Shown here one piece after another: positions 50,121 to 60,353 of a stretch of 64,000 nucleotides of DNA. The position numbers and the translations under genes are program-made. This DNA comes from Nitrosomonas sp. sh817 (GTDB taxonomy: Bacteria > Pseudomonadota > Gammaproteobacteria > Burkholderiales > Nitrosomonadaceae), in the NCBI RefSeq assembly GCF_030908545.1, contig NZ_CP133084.1, forward strand, positions 1-64,000, in the 5' to 3' direction. The notes beneath the pieces are model-generated. The model was not told the origin of the DNA and searched no databases. It saw only the letters and a list, made by a program, of their open reading frames with translations. How positions within the stretch are numbered: position 1 is the first letter of the stretch; each line of letters begins with the position of its first letter.

Positions 50121-51190
50121 TTCACAAAGGTTCTGGGCTTCCTAAAAATGGCGCTTATTTCACCGGGTATTGATGCAAATAATCCTTCTTCCCTCAATGA
50201 GCAATAATCAGAGCCTTCTACTGCCAGCACATCTTTTAAGATGCCAGCTTCACAGGCTTTGGATAATACGGGATGTCTGTAATCATTGGCATTCGTGATG
50301 GCAAATACGGTATTGACTCCGGAATTGCGTGCAAAATTTTGTAGTCGCGCCAAAAGCAGATTTTGATGGCGATTTAGTACAGATAGCGGTAACTCACTTA
50401 ACGACAATACAAAACCTGTTGCACCGATGCCTATCAAGTTAAAAAACTGATCTCGCTTTTTTAAAGCATGACCTATCTTTGCAAGATCCTCCGGTGATGC
50501 TATTTTCTCCAAAAGCAGTTCATGATTTTTATAAGGATTGTTCTGATAGCCTTCTGCCTGATTACCCATCCAATCCACAAAATCGACCTGACCATTGCTA
50601 TCAATAACGCTATATTGACTGGTATTGATAACCACATGGCCTTTAAAGCCCGAAACAATAGATGCCAGTATTTCTGTGAGCCTGACATCATCACACGATG
50701 GCTTCGCATTACCCGATGGATGGTTATGCAATAACCAGTAACCATCTGCTTTAACATGTCGCTTGGTCTTTTCTACCAATACACCCAAATCATGATTGGC
50801 ATGCCCGATCTTGTTCAGATAGATTGCACCCGGCAGTCTGGAACTCACAGCTGTATGATGAACGATGCGATTCATACGGGTATAAAATATTCTCAGCGTC
50901 TCATAGCGCGGATCGCGTAATATTTGCGCCATTATTGCCAGATCATGACCTGACTTGATGGGTTGATTCAGGAAGGTGGTTCCTCCTTTTTCTCGGAAGT
51001 CTTTTGGGAAATCACAACCCAGTAAGGTGCCACCTGCCCATCGAGCATGAGCTTCGAGCAGTTCTTTATAGGCACCTCGCCCCGTTTCTTTTTGCTTTTT
51101 GGTAGTACCGGGACGAGTCTCAATGTTTTCATAAAGATCACCTTCATCAGAATGGAATGAATTTCCTGGAGCCTTCAGCTTATTATCGCG
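50087..51190 (-). CDS. RadC/JAB-domain plasmid protein
   Basis: About 367 residues. The start is placed at the ATG at 51190 because GGGAGG lies 8 bases upstream; a longer frame would overlap traC. The middle carries a JAMM metal-binding motif, LLHNHPSGNAKPSCDD, as in RadC proteins, preceded by a strand pair. The C-terminal half (LIGIGATGFVLSLSELPLSV and onward) has no family I can name. RadC-like proteins are common on plasmids and mobile elements but their role is not settled. The last 20 or so residues overlap the UspA-kinase fragment and may not be native. Confidence 0.75.
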   Translation of the reverse strand, partial: RDNKLKAPGNSFHSDEGDLYENIETRPGTTKKQKETGRGAYKELLEAHARWAGGTLLGCDFPKDFREKGGTTFLNQPIKSGHDLAIMAQILRDPRYETLRIFYTRMNRIVHHTAVSSRLPGAIYLNKIGHANHDLGVLVEKTKRHVKADGYWLLHNHPSGNAKPSCDDVRLTEILASIVSGFKGHVVINTSQYSVIDSNGQVDFVDWMGNQAEGYQNNPYKNHELLLEKIASPEDLAKIGHALKKRDQFFNLIGIGATGFVLSLSELPLSVLNRHQNLLLARLQNFARNSGVNTVFAITNANDYRHPVLSKACEAGILKDVLAVEGSDYCSLREEGLFASIPGEISAIFRKPRTFVNVLSRQEIRAR

Positions 51191-51212
51191 CATCTTGCAG
51201 CCTCCCATAAAA

Positions 51213-54110
51213 TTACCTGACCAATGCCCGTTTTTGCTTGATTTCCTGCTGCTTAGGTTCAACACGGGTTTGTAACTTCTCTACTTTGACCTGACGAGTC
51301 ACTTTCTCTACAAGGGATCCAACCTGACGTTTGACGGCCTCAATACCCAGCACGCTTTTATTGGCCAGATCATTAAAATCATTTAATCTCTTTGATACCT
51401 GCTCATTAGGTGCAAAAACCGGAAATACCGCCACACCATTCACCAATGCCGCTGCTTCCAATGCTTTTTCCTTGCCGGGGTTTTTGCCAAGAGTTGACTC
51501 CAGGTGATGATCATCGTCTCCTGCGATAATGATGGGCTTATGCGGATACCTTTCATACAAATCCTTAGCTACTTTGGACAAATTGCCCGAATCAAATGCG
51601 GCGATGACAGGATAATCCAGCGCCTGGGATAGCGTGTCTGCGGTGGCATAACCTTCAGCTATCACAATAACAGATGTTGCGTCCAGTGCTGCCAATCCTC
51701 GACTCCTACCACCAACGATATGAAAGTTATTCTCCTTTCTGCTACCTGCTACAAAAAGCTTTGCGCCATTCGCCTGTATCGTTTGCACACTCCAGATTTG
51801 TCCATGAACATCTTGTGCGCTCAGCAATAAATCACCGGCGGTAAATACCAGACTGTCAGGGTGTTTCTCGCGCAAGGCTTTGACTTCCTGCCAGTTCTGA
51901 CCGATTTTGATGATTGAGTCATTGGGTAAATCATCCGCATTCTGCGGTACGATTCTCAAATCGCCTGGTCTTGCATGCTTGTCCATCAAATAAGGATGCT
52001 CGGAGTCGGCAACCGGTGCGATCGCCAGCAAGGATTCAAGCGCATCAGCAACTTTTATTTGCCGTGCCTGCTGTTCGGCTTTTCTGTTTTGCTGCTTGAT
52101 AGCGGCCTGGGCGATCAATTCTGCTTTCTGCTCATCCGTTAACGAATACCCCTTGGCCTTCCAGCGTGTCTCTATCCCGGTTCGATTATTTTTGAAATAT
52201 CCGGCTGGATGACCATCCAGGTGCGCCACATAAAAACCTGACTTCTCACTGGGCTTATCGCCTTCAACTTTAATTCTGTGTTTGCTGCCATCCATCACCG
52301 GATGATTGCCATCAACCAGACAACCTTGAGCGCGCAGCAAGTCAGCAAATTCACTATGAGGATCGATAGCCGGTTCCTGCTGTCTGGAAACATTCTCCGG
52401 TAGCCAGCGCTGCAATGTCTGAATATCTGCTTTTGGTCCTACATACCAAGCCTTAGTGGTTTTGTCCCAACGAGCCCCCGCGGCTTTTGCCAAATCCTTA
52501 TCGCGATAAGGAACAATCAAATATTGACGAGCATTGACATCGTTTTGTTGGCTCGCTCGCCTATTGGTTTGTTGGGTTTGTTGGGCTTGTTGATTCTGAT
52601 GAATTTGGGCATTTTGCTCGACCTTGGCATCTAGCACCGCTTCTTCCGCACTCAGCGTGTCATTTCTGACGCGGTTTTCATGGATTTGGACAAGCTTAGC
52701 GGCCTTTTCATGTTCATTCTTTTCTGCAGCGGCATCGATGAGTGCAAGCAGATCAGTCAAATCCTGCGCTTCTTGTTTGGATTCACAGTCTTTCACCCAT
52801 TGGAAAGTCTGATCATCACGCTGCATATACACTCCCCAAAATTGCGGCTCACGATTAAGTCGAAGAGCGGATACTATAGACTCTATGCCATTTTCATCGG
52901 TTTGAATCGCATTACCCTGTACCTGGATCTGTCCATTCCAGTCAGCCGGAATTCTAAAGCCCAGTTTGTCTTCAGACACTTCTTCAAACTCCAGATTATC
53001 AATGCCACCGCCCCTCAAAAACTTGAGTGCATCGGCTACCAGAATGATGGCATCCTGATCCTTGATTGGCATGCTCTGGGTCAGATGATTAAACAGTTTG
53101 AGATTGCGGGACGCGATGGTAGCCAGATCCGGTGAGAGATTCTGTAAATAGGTGGCGGTGTTTTGCTTGATTTGATCCATCTTAATTGCTTCCTGCGCAT
53201 CAATTCCCTGTGCAATTTCCTGTTGTTGTGAGAATGCCAGTACAAAATCCTGGATTTTTTCGGCATCAGCAGCGGCACGAAATATCTCTGTCGGATCTTC
53301 CTGCAGCGCTTTGATCCATGAGTTCACATAAGCCACATGCTGCCCTGGATCATGACCGATACCCAGCTCACCGCTCAACAACATGCTGGCAATCTCAGCG
53401 CGTAGTTCTTCTTTGGCATAGCCTTCACTACCGAATGGATGCGAAAGATCACGACTTAAGCGCGATTCATGGCCTGTCCAGTGGCCCAGTTCATGAAGTG
53501 CGGTTGCGTAGTAGCGATCGGGTGTTGAAAACTGGTGCTTGTGGGGCAAGTGGATACTGTCTGTTGATGGCCGGTAAAATGCATTGTCTGCCTCACCATG
53601 ACGAATCACGGCATTGGATGACTGTAATATCTGTTCAGCCCGTTCCAGCGGGTCCCAGTCGGGAGCTTTAATGCTGAGTTCTGGCAGATTATCCATTTGT
53701 TCGGCGTTAAATACGGAGGCATAGAACACTCTGGGGCGCTCAAGCCGGACCTGTTCTTTAATGGGCTGACCATTGCTATTTAGAACAGGATTCCCGTTAT
53801 CATCTTCTTTGATACGCTCCTCGGTAAATTTCCAGTATTGCACGAGCGTGCTTTTTTCACCTTTACGCACCTGTGCGTTAAGAGCTGCTGCCTGCTTGTA
53901 GGTCAACCAACGCGGATCCGTATACGCACGACTCATCAGGTTCAGGCTATTAATTCCCCGATAGCGCTTACCCGTTGTTGGATTGACCGGTAAGGCAGCC
54001 AGCAAATCACCGGGTTTCCAGGGTTTCTGCCAAGGTGCGACTCCCTTTTTGAGTTGCTCAATCAGATTCTCGGCGACTTGTTCATGAAAAGCCTTCTTAG
54101 CCTCTTTCAT
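51213..54110 (-). CDS. traC: Polyvalent ArdC-zincin-primase (TraC-like)
   Basis: A 965-residue multidomain protein. Residues 1-110 are an ArdC-type single-strand DNA-binding domain ([38 protein letters not shown]). Around 215-235 is a zincin motif [12 protein letters not shown]. At about 535-565 is a DUF5710-like block ([20 protein letters not shown]). From about 790 is a TOPRIM primase domain ([29 protein letters not shown]). Such proteins travel with conjugating DNA, priming the second strand and countering restriction. Its place before traF matches traC of IncP Tra1. It starts in an ATGA overlap with a small upstream gene. Confidence 0.87.
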   Translation of the reverse strand: MKEAKKAFHEQVAENLIEQLKKGVAPWQKPWKPGDLLAALPVNPTTGKRYRGINSLNLMSRAYTDPRWLTYKQAAALNAQVRKGEKSTLVQYWKFTEERIKEDDNGNPVLNSNGQPIKEQVRLERPRVFYASVFNAEQMDNLPELSIKAPDWDPLERAEQILQSSNAVIRHGEADNAFYRPSTDSIHLPHKHQFSTPDRYYATALHELGHWTGHESRLSRDLSHPFGSEGYAKEELRAEIASMLLSGELGIGHDPGQHVAYVNSWIKALQEDPTEIFRAAADAEKIQDFVLAFSQQQEIAQGIDAQEAIKMDQIKQNTATYLQNLSPDLATIASRNLKLFNHLTQSMPIKDQDAIILVADALKFLRGGGIDNLEFEEVSEDKLGFRIPADWNGQIQVQGNAIQTDENGIESIVSALRLNREPQFWGVYMQRDDQTFQWVKDCESKQEAQDLTDLLALIDAAAEKNEHEKAAKLVQIHENRVRNDTLSAEEAVLDAKVEQNAQIHQNQQAQQTQQTNRRASQQNDVNARQYLIVPYRDKDLAKAAGARWDKTTKAWYVGPKADIQTLQRWLPENVSRQQEPAIDPHSEFADLLRAQGCLVDGNHPVMDGSKHRIKVEGDKPSEKSGFYVAHLDGHPAGYFKNNRTGIETRWKAKGYSLTDEQKAELIAQAAIKQQNRKAEQQARQIKVADALESLLAIAPVADSEHPYLMDKHARPGDLRIVPQNADDLPNDSIIKIGQNWQEVKALREKHPDSLVFTAGDLLLSAQDVHGQIWSVQTIQANGAKLFVAGSRKENNFHIVGGRSRGLAALDATSVIVIAEGYATADTLSQALDYPVIAAFDSGNLSKVAKDLYERYPHKPIIIAGDDDHHLESTLGKNPGKEKALEAAALVNGVAVFPVFAPNEQVSKRLNDFNDLANKSVLGIEAVKRQVGSLVEKVTRQVKVEKLQTRVEPKQQEIKQKRALVR

Positions 54111-54319
54111 TGTTCATCCTCCGCTATATGATCAATCGCGCTATCCAGCGCATCCTGTTCACTTAAGGCATCTTCCTTGAATGCGCCTAACATTTGTGAC
54201 TCTAAGGGATCAAATTCAGCCTGGAAGCCCGGTATTTCTGCATCGAGTAGCTTTTCCTGTATTACCTGATCCTGATATTCAGGATTGTTTGTTTCAGCAT
54301 CAATCTGCGGTCTATTCAT
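54107..54319 (-). CDS. Small acidic protein upstream of traC
   Basis: A 70-residue, strongly acidic protein ([20 protein letters not shown] and onward). It overlaps traC by four bases and sits where traD lies in IncP Tra1, but I see no sequence basis for that name. An IS110-family element begins 12 bases before its start and may have cut it from its promoter. Confidence 0.55.
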   Translation of the reverse strand: MNRPQIDAETNNPEYQDQVIQEKLLDAEIPGFQAEFDPLESQMLGAFKEDALSEQDALDSAIDHIAEDEQ

Positions 54320-54330
54320 GGCGTTGACTT

Positions 54331-54604
54331 ATATGGACGCCTCCCGGTCTGGCAAGAGATATTTCGTGTTTTAGCGATACGAAGAATCGGCTGCAGTCTT
54401 ATATCCGGCCTTATTGCAGATTGGATTTCTATCTGCGGGCCCTGATGGAATTCGCCAAGAACGCCCTCATCTCCTTGTCGTGCTCAAAGCACTTAACGCC
54501 ATGCAGGTTCACGTTCTTGCGGTCCGACCTGTTTCGCCATCACACGGGTTTATCTACCTGCGCAACCTATCAGCATTCCACTCCTTTTTAGTGGTTGTTC
54601 TTTG
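54331..54604 (-). ncRNA. Candidate seekRNA/bridge RNA region of the second IS110-family element
   Basis: Non-coding 3' end of the element. On the minus strand it has GTGATGGCGAAACAGGTCGG ACCG (54521-54542) and CCGGATATAAGACTGC (54393-54408), both shared with the 3' end of the element at 37001-38429. The boundaries of any RNA are unknown. Confidence 0.6.
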
Positions 54605-55627
54605 TTATGTGGGCTCTTGGCTCACATAACCCTTTTGGTACTCTCGATCGTGCGCCAAAATCGCCCACGCCGTTCGTGCCATCTTGTTAGCCATCGCAAC
54701 AATGGCCACATTCGTCGGACGCCTATGCAGCAGTGCTTCGCTCCACGCGCCTTTATCTTTGGCGATGAACATGACTGCTCTGGCGCCATGGATCAGCAAA
54801 GTTCGTAAATACGTGTCGCCTCTTTTACTGATACCTAACAGCTTGACCTTACCGCCCGTGCCACTTTGCCTTGGAACAAGCCCTACAAAAGCAGCAAACT
54901 CCCGTCCAGATTTGAAGCAATTTGCTTCACCCATCGTCGCGACCAAGGCGGTTGCCGTCAGCATTCCCACACCTGGAATCTCAGCAACCTTCCTACAAGC
55001 GGCTTGTTGTTTTTGCCAATCTTTGATTCTGCGCTCAATGTGTTGAACATCAGCCTCAATTTCATCAATACGCCTTAACTGCTCCTTAGTAGCTTTGAAT
55101 AGCATGGTAGGCACGATTTCTTCTAGTTCAATCATGCGTTGTTGTATTTCTGCCACGCCTGCTTGTCGGCCACCTTTCAACGTAACACCAAACTCGTAGA
55201 GTAATCCGCGCAGTTGATTCACCTGCATGGTGCGGAACTTGATCAGCGATAATCTCATCCGGTGTAGTGCCAACATCGCTTGTTGATCTTCTGTTTTACC
55301 GGCTACCGTCCGCATCCCCGGTTGCCGTACCGCTGTCCAGATTGCCTTAGCATCTGCCGCATCGGTCTTGTTGCCTTGCACAAAAGGCCGGACAAACTTG
55401 GCGTGAATTAATCTGACTTCATGCCCCAGTGCCATCAATTTGCGCCGCCACCAGTGGGCACTACCGCACGCTTCAATTGCAATCAATCCAGCTTCACGTT
55501 GCGCCAGAAACTCCAGCAGTTCTTGCTTGCCAAACTTGCGGTTGTGTATCTCGCCATTCTCGTGTGTTACCCAGTACAGTTGAAAAGCTCGCTTTGCGAT
55601 ATCCAACCCATATGTCGTAAAATTCAT
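54605..55627 (-). CDS. IS110/IS1111-family transposase, second type
   Basis: A 340-residue DEDD recombinase related to, but clearly different from, the one at 37090. It has TYGLDIAKRAFQLYWVTHEN, IAIEACGSAHWWRRKLMALG, NKTDAADAKAIWTA, the Tnp_20 block IPGVGMLTATALVATMGEAN, and FVGLVPRQSGTGGKVKLLGI. It appears intact. Confidence 0.95.
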   Translation of the reverse strand: MNFTTYGLDIAKRAFQLYWVTHENGEIHNRKFGKQELLEFLAQREAGLIAIEACGSAHWWRRKLMALGHEVRLIHAKFVRPFVQGNKTDAADAKAIWTAVRQPGMRTVAGKTEDQQAMLALHRMRLSLIKFRTMQVNQLRGLLYEFGVTLKGGRQAGVAEIQQRMIELEEIVPTMLFKATKEQLRRIDEIEADVQHIERRIKDWQKQQAACRKVAEIPGVGMLTATALVATMGEANCFKSGREFAAFVGLVPRQSGTGGKVKLLGISKRGDTYLRTLLIHGARAVMFIAKDKGAWSEALLHRRPTNVAIVAMANKMARTAWAILAHDREYQKGYVSQEPT

Positions 55628-55783
55628 TTCAGCCCCTCCGTCCGTTTGTGGAAAGATTCTATTATCCCCACCTTGGCACGTAGATGCCGTCAGGTCCGCG
55701 AGGGGCTCTAACTTAATTCGTATTGCTTACCCCGACTCCCCGTAGGGAGGGAAGCGTCCATACCATCTCCTTTTAATTTTTAA

Positions 55784-56221
55784 TTAATGACTCCAGGTAA
55801 AAACTGGACGAACAACCTGTTGAATCTGATCACGCGCAATCAGCCCGAAATAGCGCGCATCAAAGGATTGTGGGTTCAAATCGGATAGCAGCAGGTACTC
55901 AGAATCTTCCAGCACGGCTTTAAGCCGGTATTGCGGCAATGCATGACCCTCAGCATCGGTTTTTAACTGGGCGCTGTTGGGTAAATGTTCACCATTAACA
56001 AAGATGCCAGCCTGATCAATGGAAACACTGTCTCCGGATTGTGCAAACACACGTTTCAGCAACAAACCATAACCGCCAGGGCAATCCCCTCGGTTGATGT
56101 AGGATCTATCCTTGGCCATATCAAAAACCGCATTCTGTGGTGGGCAGAAAGCGACATAAGCACCGCTTACAATCGGTTCATCAACGATTCTGTAAAAACC
56201 CACCGGCAAACTTGGTGTGGT
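55784..56221 (-). pseudogene. traF: TraF conjugal peptidase, C-terminal part (split by IS200-type insertion)
   Basis: This encodes most of a TraF-type S26 (signal-peptidase-like) protein: PSLPVGFYRI with the catalytic Ser (residue 38 after rejoining), LLLKRVFAQSGDSVSIDQAG with the catalytic Lys, and LLLSDLNPQSFDARYFGLI near the end. In RP4, TraF cyclises the pilin TrbC and is needed for pilus formation. The first 34 residues are at 56747-56848, beyond the IS200-type element. Joining them gives one frame. As drawn, the gene is broken. Confidence 0.88.
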
Positions 56222-56746
56222 AATAAACGACCCCGTGGCAAGACCACGGGGTATTAGAAAAGCTCAAGTTGACGCAGTTCTTCTTTTGGTTTGCCTTGAT
56301 TCTTTACATACCGCTCAACCACACCCCAATCCGCTCTTTCCCCTACAGTTGCAACATAATAGCCATCCGTCCAAAACTCACCACCCCACAGATCCCGTTT
56401 CAAATCCGGCTTCCTCTTAAACAATTCTCGCGCTGTTATGCTTTTGAACACCCTAACAATCTGACCCGGTGCAATTTTCGGATGTGCCGTACAAAGTATA
56501 TGGACGTGGTCTTTGTCGCAGCCTATCTGCTCAAACTCAATGTCGTATCGATCTTCTATCTCTTTCGCAGTCATCATGATGATTCTTACAACCGCTTCGT
56601 CTAACAATCCCCGTCTGTATTTCACAGGAAATACAATGTGATAATGTATCTGCCACGCACAGTGGCTCGCCTTCTCTACAACATCTCGCATCCCAACATT
56701 CTAAAGCCTAATTAGATCCCCGTGGCAAGACCACGGGGAATCGCAA
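56222..56746 (-). mobile_element. IS200/IS605-family element (525 bp) inserted in traF
   Basis: It carries one Y1 transposase gene and, near each end, the same 21-base hairpin (CCCCGTGGCAAGACCACGGG G at 56231-56251 and 56718-56738). Sub-terminal hairpins without inverted terminal repeats or target duplication are the hallmark of this family. The borders are set from the traF reading frame. Confidence 0.88.
56254..56691 (-). CDS. tnpA: IS200-type Y1 transposase
   Basis: A 145-residue HUH-type single-strand transposase. HUH motif is in CDKDHVHILC, and the catalytic Tyr lies in FWTDGYYVATVGERAD near residues 110-117. It excises and inserts single-stranded DNA at replication forks or during conjugation. 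It is full length and no tnpB accompanies it. Confidence 0.94.
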   Translation of the reverse strand: MRDVVEKASHCAWQIHYHIVFPVKYRRGLLDEAVVRIIMMTAKEIEDRYDIEFEQIGCDKDHVHILCTAHPKIAPGQIVRVFKSITARELFKRKPDLKRDLWGGEFWTDGYYVATVGERADWGVVERYVKNQGKPKEELRQLELF

Positions 56747-56848
56747 GTTGATATAAATACCGCTAATACGCAAACCAATACTCAGCACAAGTAGGCTAAC
56801 GCTCACTGCCAGAACAGAAATACCCAGGATTTTGATGGGTTTTTTCAT
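56747..56848 (-). pseudogene. traF: TraF N-terminal fragment
   Basis: Thirty-four codons, MKKPIKILGISVLAVSVSLL and on to SGIYIN, form the N-terminal membrane anchor of TraF, continued at 56221 after the IS200-type element. The start is 29 bases downstream of the traG stop, consistent with the IncP order traG-traF on this strand. Confidence 0.85.
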
Positions 56849-56877
56849 GAAAATGAGTCAATAGAGTTCGAAGTATC

Positions 56878-58716
56878 TTACAGTCCGGTTAATTTATCGC
56901 TAAAGCTTGGGGGATTCACTTGTGCCCGTGCCGTAAAGGTTTCATCCTGAAAGTACAAAGGCTGCGTGCCATAGATCGCGGGGAAACCGGCAACATAAAT
57001 AATCATGTCACCAGGCTTTGTGATCTTGCCTTCAGCATCTTTCATGGGGCCGGGCAGTCGCATACACTCATCCGGTGTTAATAACGCACGCTGCGTCTCC
57101 TGCAGGGTACGGGTGACATGTCCATGCATCATCGATGACCGGCGACCACTGGTGGTAATCTGCTCCTTGATGACCGTGGTTTGCCCGGTCAGTTTGGATA
57201 AGTGCTCCGCTGTCTCAATCCGGTTGGGTGCGAACGCGGTCTGGATGTGACAGTTGGAAGTGATCGCTTCATCATGCCCGTAGCCGGTCTCACGGCTTTT
57301 AAGCTGATTCAAGTCCTGGCAGATCAGATAGGCTTTGATGCCGTAGCCTGCGATAAACGCGAGAGATTCCTGGAAGATTTCAAGCTTGCCAAGACTTGGG
57401 AATTCATCAAGCATCAATAACAGCTTGTGTTTGTAATGTATGCTGGGCTGACCGCCTTTAAACGTGATTCTATCGGCGAGTTTCCTCACGATCATATTGA
57501 TCAGAATGCGGATTAAAGGGCGTAACCGTGATTTGTCATTGGGGTGCGAAACAATATACAAACTGACAGGACTCTCATGGTGCATGAGGTCACGGATCTT
57601 GAAATCGGAATCACTGATGTTGCTCGCAACTATCGGATCTCGATACAAGGACAAATACGATTTGGCTGTCGACAACACGGAACCTGCTTCTTCCTCTGGA
57701 CGATCCAGCATGTCGCGTGCACTGGCTGCAATCACTGGATGACTTTTGCCGTCCAGATAATCCTGCATGGCCATTTCCATCCATAATTCCCTGATATCGC
57801 GATCTGGATCAGAGAGCATTGAATCGACAGTCGATAAGTTGGCCGGAGTTCCTTCTCGCTGCGATTTGTACAGAACATGCAAAATGACACCTACCAGCAA
57901 TGCCTGGCTGGTTTTCTGCCAATGGGTTTGTAATCCCTTGCCATCCGGATCAACGATTAAGGTAGTCAGGTTTTGAACGTCGGCGACTTCCATGCCACTG
58001 CCAATCTGGATTTCATCCAACGAATTCCAATGCGCGCTACTTGTTGAAGCCGGATCAAAGCGCAACACCTTGTTCTTAGCATGATGCTTTCTCCAACCGG
58101 CGGTCAATGCCCATAACTCACCTTTGAGATCAGTAATGACTGCACTCTGAGTCCAGGAAAGCAGAGTCGGTATGACGAGACTCACCCCTTTGCCAGAGCG
58201 AGTCGGGGCATAGCACAACACATGTTCCGGGCCGCTGTGTTTCAGATAGTGGGTTTTGCCGGAATTATCCTGCCAGCCGCCGACATAAACTGCATCATTA
58301 TGATTATTCTTGCCTGTTGAGAGCAGTCCTGCGGCTACAATGTCCTGCTTATCTGCCCATATGGCTGATCCATGTAATCCCTGATTAGTTCTGGATGAAT
58401 TAGCCAGCACCATTTTTATGACCAGCACCAGTATCAAACCAATGCTGGAAAATAAAATGCCGAAACCTGCCGCCAGATCAATGATGCCTGAATACTGGGG
58501 ATACCATTTTTCTGCCCATACCAGAATTGCCCAGGGCTCATAAATATGAAAAAAGTGCGCACCTAGTTGCGGCTGATAATTGAATTTGTACGCAAAATAC
58601 TGCGTAGCTACCTGCAATCCTCCGATCAGACACACAACGGATAATAGCCGAATGATGAGCGCGTCCTTCTTAACATTCCTATTGTTTTGAGATAACAGAC
58701 TGTTCTTATTCATCAA
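56878..58716 (-). CDS. traG: TraG/VirD4 coupling protein
   Basis: A 612-residue ATPase that brings the relaxase-DNA complex to the secretion channel. It has two N-terminal membrane helices (about residues 24-45 and 74-100). Walker A is APTRSGKGVSLVIPTLL near residue 170, and Walker B is LLLMLDEFPSLGKLEIFQES near residue 435. AYLICQDLNQLKSRETGYG is also family-typical. It overlaps traI by four bases. Order traI-traG-traF on this strand is that of IncP Tra1. Confidence 0.94.
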   Translation of the reverse strand: MMNKNSLLSQNNRNVKKDALIIRLLSVVCLIGGLQVATQYFAYKFNYQPQLGAHFFHIYEPWAILVWAEKWYPQYSGIIDLAAGFGILFSSIGLILVLVIKMVLANSSRTNQGLHGSAIWADKQDIVAAGLLSTGKNNHNDAVYVGGWQDNSGKTHYLKHSGPEHVLCYAPTRSGKGVSLVIPTLLSWTQSAVITDLKGELWALTAGWRKHHAKNKVLRFDPASTSSAHWNSLDEIQIGSGMEVADVQNLTTLIVDPDGKGLQTHWQKTSQALLVGVILHVLYKSQREGTPANLSTVDSMLSDPDRDIRELWMEMAMQDYLDGKSHPVIAASARDMLDRPEEEAGSVLSTAKSYLSLYRDPIVASNISDSDFKIRDLMHHESPVSLYIVSHPNDKSRLRPLIRILINMIVRKLADRITFKGGQPSIHYKHKLLLMLDEFPSLGKLEIFQESLAFIAGYGIKAYLICQDLNQLKSRETGYGHDEAITSNCHIQTAFAPNRIETAEHLSKLTGQTTVIKEQITTSGRRSSMMHGHVTRTLQETQRALLTPDECMRLPGPMKDAEGKITKPGDMIIYVAGFPAIYGTQPLYFQDETFTARAQVNPPSFSDKLTGL

Positions 58717-60338
58717 AGACTCCTTCTGGGAGTTGAGGGTGTGGATCGTATTCCACCTGCCGACTGCGCTCTGGATTTCCTGTGCTGCTTCATTAACTGC
58801 TGCCGGTATTGTTCAAGCCGCTTGTCATCAAAAGTGATGTGCATTTGGTTTTGTGCTGCCACTTCAGCGATCTGAAGGCGAAACTGTTCTGTCCCATTGA
58901 TTGCCAGATGGCTGCCATACTTCTTCATGGCCACTTGCAAAATATCCATCAAGGCATCTTGTGTTGCATCTGATAAGACAATGAGCCGTTTGCCATCATC
59001 GCGAATGGTGGTTGTGCCTACCTGATAAGTGACTGTGCCGATTTTGGTGATCGCTTCAACAAAATTATTCTTGAAGTGACCATCAGTGCTGAAACCATCA
59101 TGGCTTTGCTTGGCCGATATCTGGTTGCCCTTAAATTGACCGGTTCTTCTGGATCGCAAAACAGCCAATGCTTGCGTCTTGCCATTTTTGGCCTCAAATG
59201 CTAACCAATCCAACCACCCCATTCTGGAATGACGGGTTTTAGAGTGCTGGTAGGATTTTTGATAATCGCTTTTAATGACTGCTATCGTTGTTTTGAACTG
59301 CTGATGCGCGGTTGCGTATAGCGCTTTTTTAGCCAATCTCCCAGCTTTGATGCTTTTAATGAGATTGCGCTTGAGTTTTGCTTCCTGTTTGGCACGTTTT
59401 ATTAATCGATCTCTATTTTGGCGTAGCATGATCCATTGGGTTGTGCGCTGTGTGGCGCTATCCGCTTGTTCTTGCTGGTATCTTGCATAAAGCTTTGAAG
59501 TATCGATTCGGTTTTGCAATGGTTTTGGCTGATATTGTTTGGTGTCCGAACACGAAGGTTGATCAGAATGCTCACTAGGTATAAATGCACCCAGTTTTTG
59601 AGTTAAATTGCCTTTGGATAAAGACCGATCAACAGAGCTGGTTTTAACGGCCATGCCATTATTGGCAATCAATACAAACCCGTTGCCACGCTCCTTGATT
59701 TCAAGGCCATGTCTTTTAAGCACCTGATGCAAATCCTGCCAGTTGTCCGCGTGTTTGATTTCAGTGAGTACCTCGCGGTTGATCCAGCCCAGTAAACTCT
59801 CTACACCTGTTCTGGTTTCAATTTCCTGCGCTACTCTGGAGGCTTGATCCTTTACGGTTTCATGGTTAACTTTTGTTAAGCCATATTCCTGTTCTATTTG
59901 CTCACAAAGCTTCGCTACTTTAATAAAATCATAGTAGGGATTGTGAATTGTCAGGTTTTGGGGGTGAATCTTATTGATTGCAATATGCACGTGCAGGTTA
60001 TTAGTGTCATCGTGGACTACGCTGAATCGTTGATGACCAGTAAAACCCAAAGCATCACAAAATCGATCTTCAATTGCATTCAGATCAGCAAAGGATAAAC
60101 GCTCCCCTTCCGGGAAACTCAATACCAGATGACAGGTTTTGTCTGATTTGGCACGTGTATTCATTTCCTGTGTGTTTTGTATTTCTATCAGTGCTGCTGT
60201 CTGGTCGTCTGAATAACAGTTCGAAACCTTGATCTGACTGATACGCTCACTTTTGCCTTGAGGATCGGTCAGGTACTGTATCAGCGCAGAATAGTTGCTT
60301 TTACGCACTGTTTTGATGGGTATGATTTTAGCGATCAT
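58713..60338 (-). CDS. traI: TraI relaxase (MOB-P type)
   Basis: A 541-residue relaxase. Tyr22 in SNYSALIQYLTD aligns with the nicking Tyr22 of RP4 TraI, and the metal motif HVHIAINKIHPQNLTIHNPY (about residues 117-136) is the MOB-P motif III. The C-terminal half is basic and Gln-rich, with a late DUF-type block (FRLQIAEVAAQNQMHITFDD) common in plasmid relaxases. It nicks oriT at about 60839 and leads the strand into the recipient. It is shorter than RP4 TraI. Confidence 0.94.
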   Translation of the reverse strand: MIAKIIPIKTVRKSNYSALIQYLTDPQGKSERISQIKVSNCYSDDQTAALIEIQNTQEMNTRAKSDKTCHLVLSFPEGERLSFADLNAIEDRFCDALGFTGHQRFSVVHDDTNNLHVHIAINKIHPQNLTIHNPYYDFIKVAKLCEQIEQEYGLTKVNHETVKDQASRVAQEIETRTGVESLLGWINREVLTEIKHADNWQDLHQVLKRHGLEIKERGNGFVLIANNGMAVKTSSVDRSLSKGNLTQKLGAFIPSEHSDQPSCSDTKQYQPKPLQNRIDTSKLYARYQQEQADSATQRTTQWIMLRQNRDRLIKRAKQEAKLKRNLIKSIKAGRLAKKALYATAHQQFKTTIAVIKSDYQKSYQHSKTRHSRMGWLDWLAFEAKNGKTQALAVLRSRRTGQFKGNQISAKQSHDGFSTDGHFKNNFVEAITKIGTVTYQVGTTTIRDDGKRLIVLSDATQDALMDILQVAMKKYGSHLAINGTEQFRLQIAEVAAQNQMHITFDDKRLEQYRQQLMKQHRKSRAQSAGGIRSTPSTPRRSL

Positions 60339-60353
60339 CGCAATAATTAACCG

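Larger units (their letters stand above)
54331..55762 (-). mobile_element. IS110-family (IS1111-like) element between traC and traF
   Basis: Ends carry ATGGACGCCTCCC (left) and, inverted, ATGGACGCTTCCC (right), as in the other element at 37001-38429. The transposase has 134 bases of 5' non-coding sequence and 274 bases of 3' sequence. It separates traF from the traC unit. Confidence 0.82.
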
